A DNA stretch of 64,000 nt from Vreelandella halophila (GTDB lineage: Bacteria; Pseudomonadota; Gammaproteobacteria; Pseudomonadales; Oleiphilaceae), in assembly GCF_009856365.1 (NCBI RefSeq), contig NZ_WMEX01000002.1:248001-312000 (forward strand), in the 5' to 3' direction. Both the position numbers and the translations under genes were made by a program. The first letter of the stretch is position 1, and the number at the start of each line of letters is the position of its first letter. Shown one piece after another: positions 29,070 to 36,524 of this stretch. The notes under the pieces were generated by a model. It ran no database searches. It was not told the origin of the DNA and worked only from the letters and a program-made list of their open reading frames with translations.

Positions 29070-29092
29070 AAGATGCATATTAAATAATTCTT
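29070..29092. promoter_or_regulatory. NsrR-type operator between norC and the Crp/Fnr genes
   Basis: AAGATGCATAT T AAATAATTCTT agrees with the NsrR consensus at 20 of 23 positions. It lies 78-100 bases before the first Crp/Fnr gene and 206 before norC, so the Crp/Fnr promoter is the more direct target. The intergenic stretch 28865-29169 holds nothing else that I can identify. Confidence 0.7.
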
Positions 29093-29223
29093 TAAGCTGG
29101 CGGTGCAGCATGGGACCCACAGGGAGTACCACCTAAGGGGCGCAGCCTGAACGGCCGGGAGTTTGTAATATGTCAAGGCATAACACCCCCACAGCGAACA
29201 ACCGTCAAACCGAGGAGGCTGCC

Positions 29224-29976
29224 GTGACATCCTGTGACGCGATCAAACTGGCCGATGTAACCCATGCGAAGCTGGCAGACCCCCTGCTGTGCCCGCGCCT
29301 GGAGCACTGCGCCATCCACCGGCACCCATTCTTCCAGGATCTGGGCGATCAGGATCTGGCCAGCCTGTGCCAGCGCAGCCGCCTGCATACTCTGGAGGCG
29401 GGAGAGATGCTTTGCCGCGAGGGGGACAGAGCGGAGCGGTTCTTCATTGTGCTTTCCGGTTCCGTGAAGCTGTTCCGGGTCACTGACCAGGGCAGCGAGC
29501 GCGTTCTGGGCAGTGCCGGCGCGGATGAGGTGCTTGCGGAGGTTGCGGCCTGCTCACCGGATGGGCGCTACCCCTGGTATGCCCAGAGCCTGGAGCCCAC
29601 CCGGGTCCGCTCGTTCAGTGGTGCTCTGCTGCGGGAGATGGTGGCCGGTCGTTCCGATTACATGATGAACGTGATGCGCTACGTGGCGGCGGCCATGTCC
29701 CAGACAGTGGAGGAGCGCACCATTCTGACGGCGCAGAACGCCCGGGAGCGGCTGGTCCAGTATCTGCTCAGCCTGGTTCCGGGCGCGGACCGGCGCAACA
29801 CCGGGGTGGTAGTGGAACTGCCTCTGCCCAAGGGGCTCCTGGCCTCGCAGCTGGCCATGCAGCCTGAGACCCTGTCCCGTGTGCTCAAGGAGCTGCGTAA
29901 CCGCGGGCTGATCCAGGTTGCCCAGCGTCAGGTCACCCTCCTGGACAGGGCGGGACTGCAGGAATTCGTGGGATAG
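29224..29976 (+). CDS. Crp/Fnr-family regulator (Dnr/NnrR-like)
   Basis: 250 aa from a GTG at 29224, favoured by AGGAGG five bases upstream; an ATG at 29170 with GGGAG is the alternative (268 aa). The cyclic-nucleotide-fold sensor starts near HPFFQDLGDQDL and includes EAGEMLCREGDRAERFFIVL. The helix-turn-helix lies in LPLPKGLLASQLAMQPETLS. It lacks the N-terminal four-cysteine cluster of FNR, so it is not an oxygen-sensing FNR; position beside norCBQD suggests a nitric-oxide-responsive DNR/NNR type with haem. Downstream is a second family member 39 bases away. Confidence 0.88.
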   Translation: MTSCDAIKLADVTHAKLADPLLCPRLEHCAIHRHPFFQDLGDQDLASLCQRSRLHTLEAGEMLCREGDRAERFFIVLSGSVKLFRVTDQGSERVLGSAGADEVLAEVAACSPDGRYPWYAQSLEPTRVRSFSGALLREMVAGRSDYMMNVMRYVAAAMSQTVEERTILTAQNARERLVQYLLSLVPGADRRNTGVVVELPLPKGLLASQLAMQPETLSRVLKELRNRGLIQVAQRQVTLLDRAGLQEFVG

Positions 29977-30015
29977 GCCCAGGCCTTCACCGGGAAACAG
30001 AGTGAGTTGGAGTGA

Positions 30016-30750
30016 ATGCAGGAGACACGGATCCGGAACGATGAAGCGCAACGCCTGCGTGAGCGGCTGCTCGCGTACAGCCCGTTCCGGAGCCTGTCCC
30101 GGCGTGAGCTTGATAACCTGATCGGAGCGACGGTGCGGCTGGAAACCCGCGCCGGAGAACTGCTGTTCAGTGAGGGGCAGTCAGCCCATTACTGTGGGGT
30201 GGTCGACAGCGGCCAGATTGCCGGTGTGCGCTACACCGAGAATGGTGACGAGAAGTTCTTCTGCACCCACGGCCCCGGGCGTCTGGTGGCGCTGACGGCC
30301 GCGTTTCTCAATGGCAGTGGCTACATCATGAGTTACCGGGCGACGCTGCGCAGTCGGGTGTTCGGGGTCCCGGCGCGCCAGCTGCGAGCCCTGGCCGAGG
30401 CCAACGGTCCCTTCGCTTCCCGCCTTCTGGAACAGACCAGTGAACGGCTTCAGAGCTCCTTCAACCAGGTGGATTTCTTCACGGCCAGTTCCGCCGAACA
30501 GCGGGTGGCCGCCTTCCTGCTGCAGCTCCATGAGGAGCAGGAAAGCCGTGAGATCCGCCTGCCATGCCGCCAGAAGCAGGTGGCCCTGATGCTCGGTGTC
30601 CGTGAGGAGACAGTCTCCCGGGTGCTCAATGACTTCCGGCGCGAGGGGATCCTGGCGCCGGAGCGCAGCCCTATCGGGCTCAGGGATCTGGATTTCCTGG
30701 AGCGGCTGGTGGGCGAGCAGTACGGCGGGCTGAGATTCGGCGCACTCTGA
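30016..30750 (+). CDS. Second Crp/Fnr-family regulator
   Basis: 244 aa. The sensor domain (LLFSEGQSAHYCGVVDSGQIAGV and FCTHGPGRLVAL) and the DNA-binding domain (RQKQVALMLGVREETVSRVL) are complete. In the recognition helix, EETVSRVL matches the ETxSRxL of FNR-like proteins, so a TTGAT-N4-ATCAA site is expected. Few cysteines, no FNR-type cluster. Tandem with the first regulator, it may be an NO or redox sensor of different specificity. GAGTTGGAGTGA stands upstream of the ATG. Confidence 0.87.
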   Translation: MQETRIRNDEAQRLRERLLAYSPFRSLSRRELDNLIGATVRLETRAGELLFSEGQSAHYCGVVDSGQIAGVRYTENGDEKFFCTHGPGRLVALTAAFLNGSGYIMSYRATLRSRVFGVPARQLRALAEANGPFASRLLEQTSERLQSSFNQVDFFTASSAEQRVAAFLLQLHEEQESREIRLPCRQKQVALMLGVREETVSRVLNDFRREGILAPERSPIGLRDLDFLERLVGEQYGGLRFGAL

Positions 30751-30762
30751 ACAGGCCGGTCT

Positions 30763-31242
30763 TCAGGTTCCCGGCCTGCTGTTGAGAGCCGGCGTCGGCT
30801 CGCCTTCCAGTGTCAGCGCCAGGTGCTGTCGCAGTTTCTGGGCCCGTGGTGAGGTGACATCCTCCAGGCTGTAACCGTCCAGAACCTTCAGGAACGCCCC
30901 CAGGGCCTCATCCAGCACGAACTTCAGCTGGCAGCTGGGCGTGATCACGCACTGGTTATCACATCCGAAGCATTCCGCGATTTTCAGATCCGGCTCCATG
31001 GTGCGGACCAGATCCCCCAGCATGATCCGTTCGGGCGGCAACGCCAGGCGCAGGCCACCGCCCTTGCCGCGGATGGTTTCCAGGTAGCCGTGGCGTTGCA
31101 GCTCATGGGCCACCTTCATCAGGTGGTTGCGGGAGATGCCGTAGGCATTGGCAATCTCGCGGATGGTGCCCAGCTGGCCGTCGCGCAGTGCCAGGAACAT
31201 GAGCATGCGCACGGCGTAGTCGGTGTGGCGCGTCAGTCGCAT
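30763..31242 (-). CDS. nsrR: Nitric-oxide-sensing repressor NsrR (Rrf2 family)
   Basis: 159 aa. MRLTRHTDYAVRMLMFLAL and the winged helix (YGISRNHLMKVAHELQRHGY, IRGKGGGLRLALPPE) are typical of NsrR. The iron-sulfur cluster cysteines are in CFGCDNQCVITPSCQL, as in other NsrR proteins, where nitric oxide destroys the cluster and releases DNA. It overlaps the nnrS stop by one base and is preceded by GGAGG. The operon probably starts at the DUF454 gene, under the NsrR-type site at 32832, so NsrR would repress its own synthesis. It ends 12 bases from the convergent Crp/Fnr stop. Confidence 0.93.
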   Translation of the reverse strand: MRLTRHTDYAVRMLMFLALRDGQLGTIREIANAYGISRNHLMKVAHELQRHGYLETIRGKGGGLRLALPPERIMLGDLVRTMEPDLKIAECFGCDNQCVITPSCQLKFVLDEALGAFLKVLDGYSLEDVTSPRAQKLRQHLALTLEGEPTPALNSRPGT

Positions 31243-32420
31243 CAGCCAGGCCTCCCGTCAACGCGTGGCCGCACAAGGATGCCCGTGTAGCGGAACAGGA
31301 AGAGCCCGAAGGCGATCATCCACAGCAGGGCGCTGACACTGATGCCCGTCTGCCAGGCCATGCCGCCGGCGCCGGTGACGACCCGGATCAGGGCTCCCAG
31401 GTGGATCATTACGAAAGCAGTGACCATACCGCCCGGCAGAACCAGTGTGCGACCGGTATGGCCCAGCACCACGCGGCTGATTACGCCCAGAATGAGTCCG
31501 CCCATGGCGCCCAGGCCGGTGGCGTGGACCCAGACCGTCTCGGGTATGGCGTTAAAGCGGCTGGCTGCGAGAAGCCAGAGCGCTACTGGAATCCACAGCA
31601 GCGACAGGTGCAGGATCCACAGCAGCGGTTCACGGGCTACCCGCCATCCGCGCCAGAGCAGGATGCGGACCAGTGCCACGGTTCCGGCCACCAGTGCCAG
31701 GATGCCCGTAACCGGGTCAGGCAGTACGAGCACACTCAGGAAGGTCAGTGCCATCACACCCAGAACCAGTTTCTCCAGCCAGGGAATGATGGTGATGCCG
31801 TCAGTAGAGAGCCCCCGGGTCCGCAGCCAGCCCATGGAGAAGTTGGGGGTGATGCGGCCTCCAATGATCAGCATCAGTGTCATGGCCATGAGCAGGGCAC
31901 CGTCGAGGGCAGTGCCGCTGCCGCTGATGAGAAAGGTCGCCTGCATCAGCCAGAGCCCGAGGAGAACCAGCAGTATCGGGATCTGGCGCGGCTGGCGTGC
32001 CCGCCACACACGCATCCCCGCATCCAGCATGAGCAGCGGCAGGAACAGCAGGTTCACGCCGATGACCAGCCACTCAGGCAGCGATTCCCCGAGCGTGATC
32101 ACCAGCCTCCCCATGAGCCAGACGCCCCAGAGCCCCGCCAGCGGCCAGCCATGGGTGCGCGTGGTGCCCGTCCAGACACAGACCGCGGTCAGCAGGAAAC
32201 CGGCAATGGCGGCCTGCAGCCAGGCAAAGACCATCTCGTGCTGGTGCCAGGCCAGTGCCGGAATTGCCAGCGGCAGGTCCAGCCGCCCGGTGACGGCGCC
32301 CACCCAGAGTGGGACAATCACCACAGCCTGCACGGCCAGTGACAGAAAGAAGATACGGAAGGGGTAGCTGAACAGCGTGACAGGGGACAGGGGGGGTGGC
32401 GAGTTGAGCGGTTCAGCCAT
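31242..32420 (-). CDS. nnrS: NnrS-family haem/copper membrane protein
   Basis: 392 aa, about twelve membrane segments. The start SPVTLFSYPFRIFFLSLAVQ and HQHEMVFAWLQAAIAGFLLT, then GGRITPNFSMGWL and VWVHATGLGAMGGL..ISRVVLGHTGR carry the conserved histidines of NnrS, a membrane protein that protects against nitrosative stress in denitrifiers; its exact biochemistry is unsettled. Overlaps the DUF454 gene start side by eight bases and the nsrR start by one, so three genes form one unit. Confidence 0.93.
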   Translation of the reverse strand: MAEPLNSPPPLSPVTLFSYPFRIFFLSLAVQAVVIVPLWVGAVTGRLDLPLAIPALAWHQHEMVFAWLQAAIAGFLLTAVCVWTGTTRTHGWPLAGLWGVWLMGRLVITLGESLPEWLVIGVNLLFLPLLMLDAGMRVWRARQPRQIPILLVLLGLWLMQATFLISGSGTALDGALLMAMTLMLIIGGRITPNFSMGWLRTRGLSTDGITIIPWLEKLVLGVMALTFLSVLVLPDPVTGILALVAGTVALVRILLWRGWRVAREPLLWILHLSLLWIPVALWLLAASRFNAIPETVWVHATGLGAMGGLILGVISRVVLGHTGRTLVLPGGMVTAFVMIHLGALIRVVTGAGGMAWQTGISVSALLWMIAFGLFLFRYTGILVRPRVDGRPG

Positions 32421-32808
32421 CGGGTCGACTCCATAGCCAGATCGTGACGCACAGCAGGAACGGTGGCAGCACCCAGCGCAGCAGCTCCGGCGCCGGCGAG
32501 ACCACCAGCATGGTCACGCTGATGGCGATCAGCACGGAGGCGGCCCATTTCGCTCTTCTGGGCACGGCCCGCTGTTCACGCCAGGCCCGGATGGAGGGGC
32601 CGTAGCGCGGATGGTCCAGCAGGCGCTGTTCCAGTTCCGGCCAGCCATGACTCCCCGCCCAGGCGGCCACCAGCAGGAAGGGCACCGTGGGCAGGCCCGG
32701 AAGGGCTACCCCCAGGGCGCCCAGGAGCACCGCCAGGGACGCGAGCAGGCGCCAGAACGCTTTGAAGAGCATCAGACAGTCCGTCATTGTGCTGCTGCCA
32801 TATCGCAT
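32413..32808 (-). CDS. DUF454 (YbaN-like) membrane protein
   Basis: 131 aa (124 if the second methionine at 32787 is used; neither has a clear ribosome site). LAVLLGALGVALPGLPTVPFLLVAAW, the pattern of the DUF454 family, then DHPRYGPSIRAWREQRAVPRRAKW and two further membrane segments. Function unknown. It opens the DUF454-nnrS-nsrR unit and faces the NsrR-type site at 32832, suggesting it belongs to the nitrosative-stress response. Confidence 0.82.
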   Translation of the reverse strand: MRYGSSTMTDCLMLFKAFWRLLASLAVLLGALGVALPGLPTVPFLLVAAWAGSHGWPELEQRLLDHPRYGPSIRAWREQRAVPRRAKWAASVLIAISVTMLVVSPAPELLRWVLPPFLLCVTIWLWSRPDG

Positions 32809-32831
32809 GACAGAGTCAGTGTAACCCAGTT

Positions 32832-32854
32832 AAGATATATTTTAAATAAATCTT
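32832..32854. promoter_or_regulatory. NsrR-type operator between DUF454-nnrS-nsrR and SirB-like gene
   Basis: AAGATATATTT T AAATAAATCTT agrees with the NsrR consensus at 21 of 23 positions and is nearly a perfect inverted repeat. It is 24 bases from the leftward DUF454 start and 18 from the rightward SirB-like ATG, so both promoters must lie over or beside it. Confidence 0.78.
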
Positions 32855-32871
32855 AGTGTCCGGGGTCGACT

Positions 32872-33243
32872 ATGGAGTTCTATCACATCGTCAAGGGTGT
32901 GCACATGCTGGCCGCCTATACCACCGCAGCCCTGATGCTGCTGCGCCTGGGGCTGGATGCGGCTGGTCGGCCGGGCTGGCGGGGTACACCGCTGCGCTGG
33001 GTTCCCCACCTTAATGATACCGCCCTGCTGGCCGCCGCACTGGGGCTGCTGGCCCTCAGCGGCTGGATGCCGTTCGTTCACCACTGGCTGACCGGCAAGG
33101 TGATCCTGCTGGTAGGCTACATCCTGGCCGGCAAGTGGGCACTGGATCAGACGCGGCCGACCGGGGTAAGGGGTATGGCGGCGCTTGTGGCACTGGTTCA
33201 GCTTGCAGCGATCTTTGCGCTGGCCATCCTGAGGCCGCTTTGA
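32872..33243 (+). CDS. SirB-like membrane protein
   Basis: 123 aa, four membrane helices. MEFYHIVKGVHMLAAYTTAALMLLR resembles the SirB/SirB2 family; conserved histidines are seen in KGVHMLAAY and WMPFVHHWL. The family has no firm function. The ATG is 18 bases from the NsrR-type site, giving a short leader; the spacing suggests regulation by nitric oxide. The narK pair follows 149 bases later on the same strand. Confidence 0.8.
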   Translation: MEFYHIVKGVHMLAAYTTAALMLLRLGLDAAGRPGWRGTPLRWVPHLNDTALLAAALGLLALSGWMPFVHHWLTGKVILLVGYILAGKWALDQTRPTGVRGMAALVALVQLAAIFALAILRPL

Positions 33244-33253
33244 TCTACCTCAA
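33240..33253. promoter_or_regulatory. FNR/DNR-like box upstream of narK1
   Basis: TTGAT-CTAC-CTCAA matches the FNR consensus in nine of ten conserved positions. It begins at the last bases of the SirB-like gene and is about 145 bases before the first nitrate transporter ATG. Confidence 0.45.
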
Positions 33254-33265
33254 CTTTTCCGGTTC

Positions 33266-33281
33266 TACCCCTATATGGGTA
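33266..33281. promoter_or_regulatory. NarL/NarP 7-2-7 site upstream of narK1
   Basis: TACCCCT-AT-ATGGGTA is two inverted NarL heptamers two bases apart, the high-affinity 7-2-7 arrangement. It supports nitrate/nitrite control of the transporter pair; no narXL genes are in the window. Confidence 0.7.
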
Positions 33282-33392
33282 ACTTCCTGATTATTTGGAA
33301 ATAAACCTGTAGTTAAAATGCTCCTTATCTGGTTACTCTGTGCCCGAAGGTCACAAAGTACAGTGTGACCGCCGATCGAACAGGAGCTGACG

Positions 33393-34733
33393 ATGCTGAG
33401 TGAACACGATTACGACCCACCGCGAGCCCATAAGGCACTCGCATTTTCCACGCTTGCCTTCACCACGTGTTTCGCGGTCTGGACCATCTTTTCCGTGATC
33501 GGGGTGAAAATCAAACAGGATCTTGGACTATCCGACACGCAGTTCGGGCTCCTGGTGGCGACACCGGTTCTGACCGGTTCCATAAGCCGGATTTTCCTTG
33601 GCATGTGGACCGAGCGCTTTGGTGGACGGCTGGTCTTCACGATCCTGATGCTGGCCACGTCCGTGGCAGTCTTCCTCCTTTCAACAGTGACAACCTATGG
33701 CCTCTTTCTGGTTGCTGCTCTGGGCATTGGTCTGGCCGGCGGCTCTTTCATCGTCGGGATTGCCTACACCTCGGAGTGGTACGACAAAAAACACCAGGGA
33801 ACAGCCCTCGGCATTTTTGGAGCCGGTAACGTTGGTGCCGCTGTCACCAACTTCGGAGCGCCCTTTCTGGTAGTGGCCCTTGGCTGGGAAATGACGGCCC
33901 AGGTCTATGCCGCCATTCTTGCCGGCATGGCCGTGCTCTTCTGGTTCATGACCGAGAATGACCCGCGTCTCAAGCGTCGGGTCGAAGAGGGCACGCAGCC
34001 CATGCCGGTGAAGGAGCAGCTGGCTCCGCTGAAGAAGCTTCAGGTCTGGCGCTTCTCGCTCTACTACTTCTTTGTCTTTGGTGCCTTTGTGGCCCTCGCT
34101 TCATGGCTGCCGAACTACTACGTCAGCGTCTACGACCTCAGCCTGGAACAGGCAGGCATGCTCGCCGCGCTCTACGCGCTTCCGGCCTCAGTATTCAGGG
34201 CCCTGGGAGGCTGGATGTCCGACAGGATCGGCGCCCGTGCGGTGATGTACTGGACCTATGGCGTTTCCCTGCTCTGCCTCTTTGTTCTGAGCTACCCCCA
34301 GACCCGCTACGTCATCCAGGGCATTGATGGGCCCATTGAATTCGCCTTTGGCGTACCGCTGGCAGTTTTCGCACTGATTACTGTCGTGCTCGGGTTTGTC
34401 ATGTCGCTCGGCAAGGCAGCAGTCTACAAGCACATCCCGGTTTACTACCCCGATCACGTGGGGTCCGTGGGCGGTCTTGTGGGGATGATCGGTGGCCTCG
34501 GTGGTTTCTTCCTGCCGATCATCTTCGGCGTACTGAATGACGTGCTGGGTGTCTGGACAAGCTGCTTCATGCTGCTCTTCCTTCTGGTGCTGGTCTCGCT
34601 GCTGTGGATGCACGGTGCCATCGTACGCATGGAGCGTCGCCGCCACCCGGAGCGTGGAGAAGAGGAAAGCGCCCGCTACCTCCCGGAAATCCAGCTTGAT
34701 TACGGGCGTGAGGGCAATGCCGCAAAAAGCTGA
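33393..34733 (+). CDS. narK1: NarK1-type nitrate transporter (MFS)
   Basis: 446 aa, twelve membrane helices of the nitrate/nitrite porter branch of the major facilitator superfamily. GIFGAGNVGAAVTNFGAP is the first nitrate signature; LASWLPNYYVSVYDLSL and MIGGLGGFFLPIIFG follow. Paired with a longer NarK as in many denitrifiers, where the first is often a proton-nitrate symporter and the second a nitrate/nitrite exchanger (known for the family, not proven here). AGGAG upstream of the ATG. Confidence 0.9.
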   Translation: MLSEHDYDPPRAHKALAFSTLAFTTCFAVWTIFSVIGVKIKQDLGLSDTQFGLLVATPVLTGSISRIFLGMWTERFGGRLVFTILMLATSVAVFLLSTVTTYGLFLVAALGIGLAGGSFIVGIAYTSEWYDKKHQGTALGIFGAGNVGAAVTNFGAPFLVVALGWEMTAQVYAAILAGMAVLFWFMTENDPRLKRRVEEGTQPMPVKEQLAPLKKLQVWRFSLYYFFVFGAFVALASWLPNYYVSVYDLSLEQAGMLAALYALPASVFRALGGWMSDRIGARAVMYWTYGVSLLCLFVLSYPQTRYVIQGIDGPIEFAFGVPLAVFALITVVLGFVMSLGKAAVYKHIPVYYPDHVGSVGGLVGMIGGLGGFFLPIIFGVLNDVLGVWTSCFMLLFLLVLVSLLWMHGAIVRMERRRHPERGEEESARYLPEIQLDYGREGNAAKS

Positions 34734-34740
34734 GACAGAA

Positions 34741-34761
34741 GCGGGAGGTCGAGCCTCCCGC
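34741..34761 (+). other. Intercistronic hairpin between the two NarK genes
   Basis: GCGGGAGG-TCGAG-CCTCCCGC, an eight-base perfect GC stem with five-base loop and no T run after it. It lies 7 bases after the narK1 stop. More likely an RNA-stability or attenuation element than a terminator. Confidence 0.55.
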
Positions 34762-34798
34762 GGAACCCGATTCATACAGATAGATACGGAGCCTTGTT

Positions 34799-36403
34799 AT
34801 GGGTGAAATCAATAAGTGGGATGTGGAAGACCCAGACTTCTGGGAGTCAAAGGGTAAGAAAGTCGCCAACCGCAACCTGTGGATTTCCATCCCGAGTCTG
34901 CTGTGCGGTTTTGCGGTGTGGCTCTACTGGGGGATCATCACGGTCCAGATGGACAATCTGGGCTTCCCGATCCCCAAGGAAGAACTCTTCACACTGACGG
35001 CCATCGCTGGCCTGACCGGTGCCACACTGCGGATTCCCAGCAGCTTCTTCATCCGCATTGCGGGTGGTCGTAACACCATCTTCTTTACCACGGCCCTGCT
35101 CATGATTCCGGCCATCGGAACGGGCCTGGCCCTTCAGAGTAAGGAAACCCCGCTCTGGGTCTTCCAGATCCTGGCTTTCCTCTCTGGTATCGGCGGCGGC
35201 AACTTCGCCTCCTCCATGTCGAACATCAGCTTTTTCTTCCCCAAGAAGAAACAGGGCCTTGCCCTGGGGCTCAATGCCGGGCTGGGTAATGCCGGTGTTA
35301 CGACCATGCAGATCCTGGTGCCGCTGTTCATGACCATCGGTGTCTTCGGTGGCGCTCCCATGATCCTGGAAAACGGTTCCGGCACCCTGATCGGCAAGAT
35401 TCCCGCCGGCAGTGAGACCTTTATCCACAATGCCGGTTATGTCTGGTTGCTGTTCCTGATTCCGCTGGCCTTCGCGGGCTGGTTTGGTATGGACAATATC
35501 CGGACCGAGGGCGTATCGCCGAACATCGGCAGTCCGCTGAGCGCGTTTGGCAAGATCACGGGGATGCTGCTGATCGGCTTCTTCACCGCCGCCGTCGGTC
35601 TCTACATCATCCTTCCCGCCCCGGTTGGACTGGGTACCCCGGACTGGGTGAAGTGGCCGGTCATTGCGGGCATTCTGTTCACAACGGTGATGCTTCTGAA
35701 GCTGATTCCGGGTGAGATCAAGCCGAATCTCCAGCGCCAGTTCAAGATCTTCTCGAACAAGCACACCTGGATCATGAGCCTCATCTACACCATGACCTTT
35801 GGCAGCTTCATCGGCTTCTCGGCGGGCTTTGCGCTGGCGATCAAGGTCATCTTCGGCTATCAGCACATCATGGTGGATGGCGTCATGACGCATGACACGG
35901 CTAATCCTGCCGGTCCGTCCGCATTGATGTACGCCTGGATGGGCCCCTTCATCGGCGCGCTGATTCGACCTGTTGGCGGCTGGATCGCGGACAAGGTAGG
36001 GGGTGCACTGGTCACCGGCATCGTGGCGGTGGTGATGATCGCCAGCTCCCTGGGGGTGGCCTACTACATGCAGCTGGCCTATGCCTCGCAGACACCGCAG
36101 GAATTCTTCATGCCCTTCCTGCTGCTGTTCCTGCTGCTTTTTGCGGCAACTGGAATCGGTAACGGGTCGACATTCCGGACCATCGCCCAGGTATTCAACA
36201 CTGAACAGGCTGGTCCGGTTCTGGGATGGACATCCGCCGTAGCGGCCTATGGCGCTTTCATCATTCCCAAGGTTTTCGGGGAACAGATCAAGGCGACCAC
36301 CCCGGAGAATGCGCTGTACGCCTTCGCGGTTTTCTACGCCGTCTGCCTGGTGGTGAACTGGTGGTACTATCTGGGGCCGAAAGCCGAGTACCGCAATCCG
36401 TGA
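34799..36403 (+). CDS. narK2: NarK2-type nitrate/nitrite transporter (MFS)
   Basis: 534 aa, longer than narK1. A hydrophilic start (MGEINKWDVEDPDFW) is followed by twelve helices; GLNAGLGNAGVTTMQI and FGSFIGFSAGFALAIKV are the signatures, with GPFIGALIRPVGGWIADK in the second half. The substrate arginines of NarK can be placed in ATLRIPSSFF and IRPVGGW. The ATG follows GGAG. It presumably imports nitrate and exports nitrite during anaerobic respiration; no nar reductase genes are visible in the window. Confidence 0.9.
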   Translation: MGEINKWDVEDPDFWESKGKKVANRNLWISIPSLLCGFAVWLYWGIITVQMDNLGFPIPKEELFTLTAIAGLTGATLRIPSSFFIRIAGGRNTIFFTTALLMIPAIGTGLALQSKETPLWVFQILAFLSGIGGGNFASSMSNISFFFPKKKQGLALGLNAGLGNAGVTTMQILVPLFMTIGVFGGAPMILENGSGTLIGKIPAGSETFIHNAGYVWLLFLIPLAFAGWFGMDNIRTEGVSPNIGSPLSAFGKITGMLLIGFFTAAVGLYIILPAPVGLGTPDWVKWPVIAGILFTTVMLLKLIPGEIKPNLQRQFKIFSNKHTWIMSLIYTMTFGSFIGFSAGFALAIKVIFGYQHIMVDGVMTHDTANPAGPSALMYAWMGPFIGALIRPVGGWIADKVGGALVTGIVAVVMIASSLGVAYYMQLAYASQTPQEFFMPFLLLFLLLFAATGIGNGSTFRTIAQVFNTEQAGPVLGWTSAVAAYGAFIIPKVFGEQIKATTPENALYAFAVFYAVCLVVNWWYYLGPKAEYRNP

Positions 36404-36410
36404 CGACAAA

Positions 36411-36431
36411 GGGGGCAGTGCTCGGGCCCCC
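36411..36431 (+). terminator. Hairpin after narK2 (weak terminator)
   Basis: GGGGGC and GCCCCC (36411-36416 and 36426-36431) frame a nine-base loop eight bases after the narK2 stop. It lacks a clear T run, so termination is probable but not certain. Confidence 0.4.
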
Positions 36432-36524
36432 GGAAATAGTATGGGCCTGTAAATACAGAGGAAAACTGGCTGGTTGACGGCTACAATGGCGTAAAGTCCG
36501 TGTCTCTGGTCAGGGAGCGCCACC

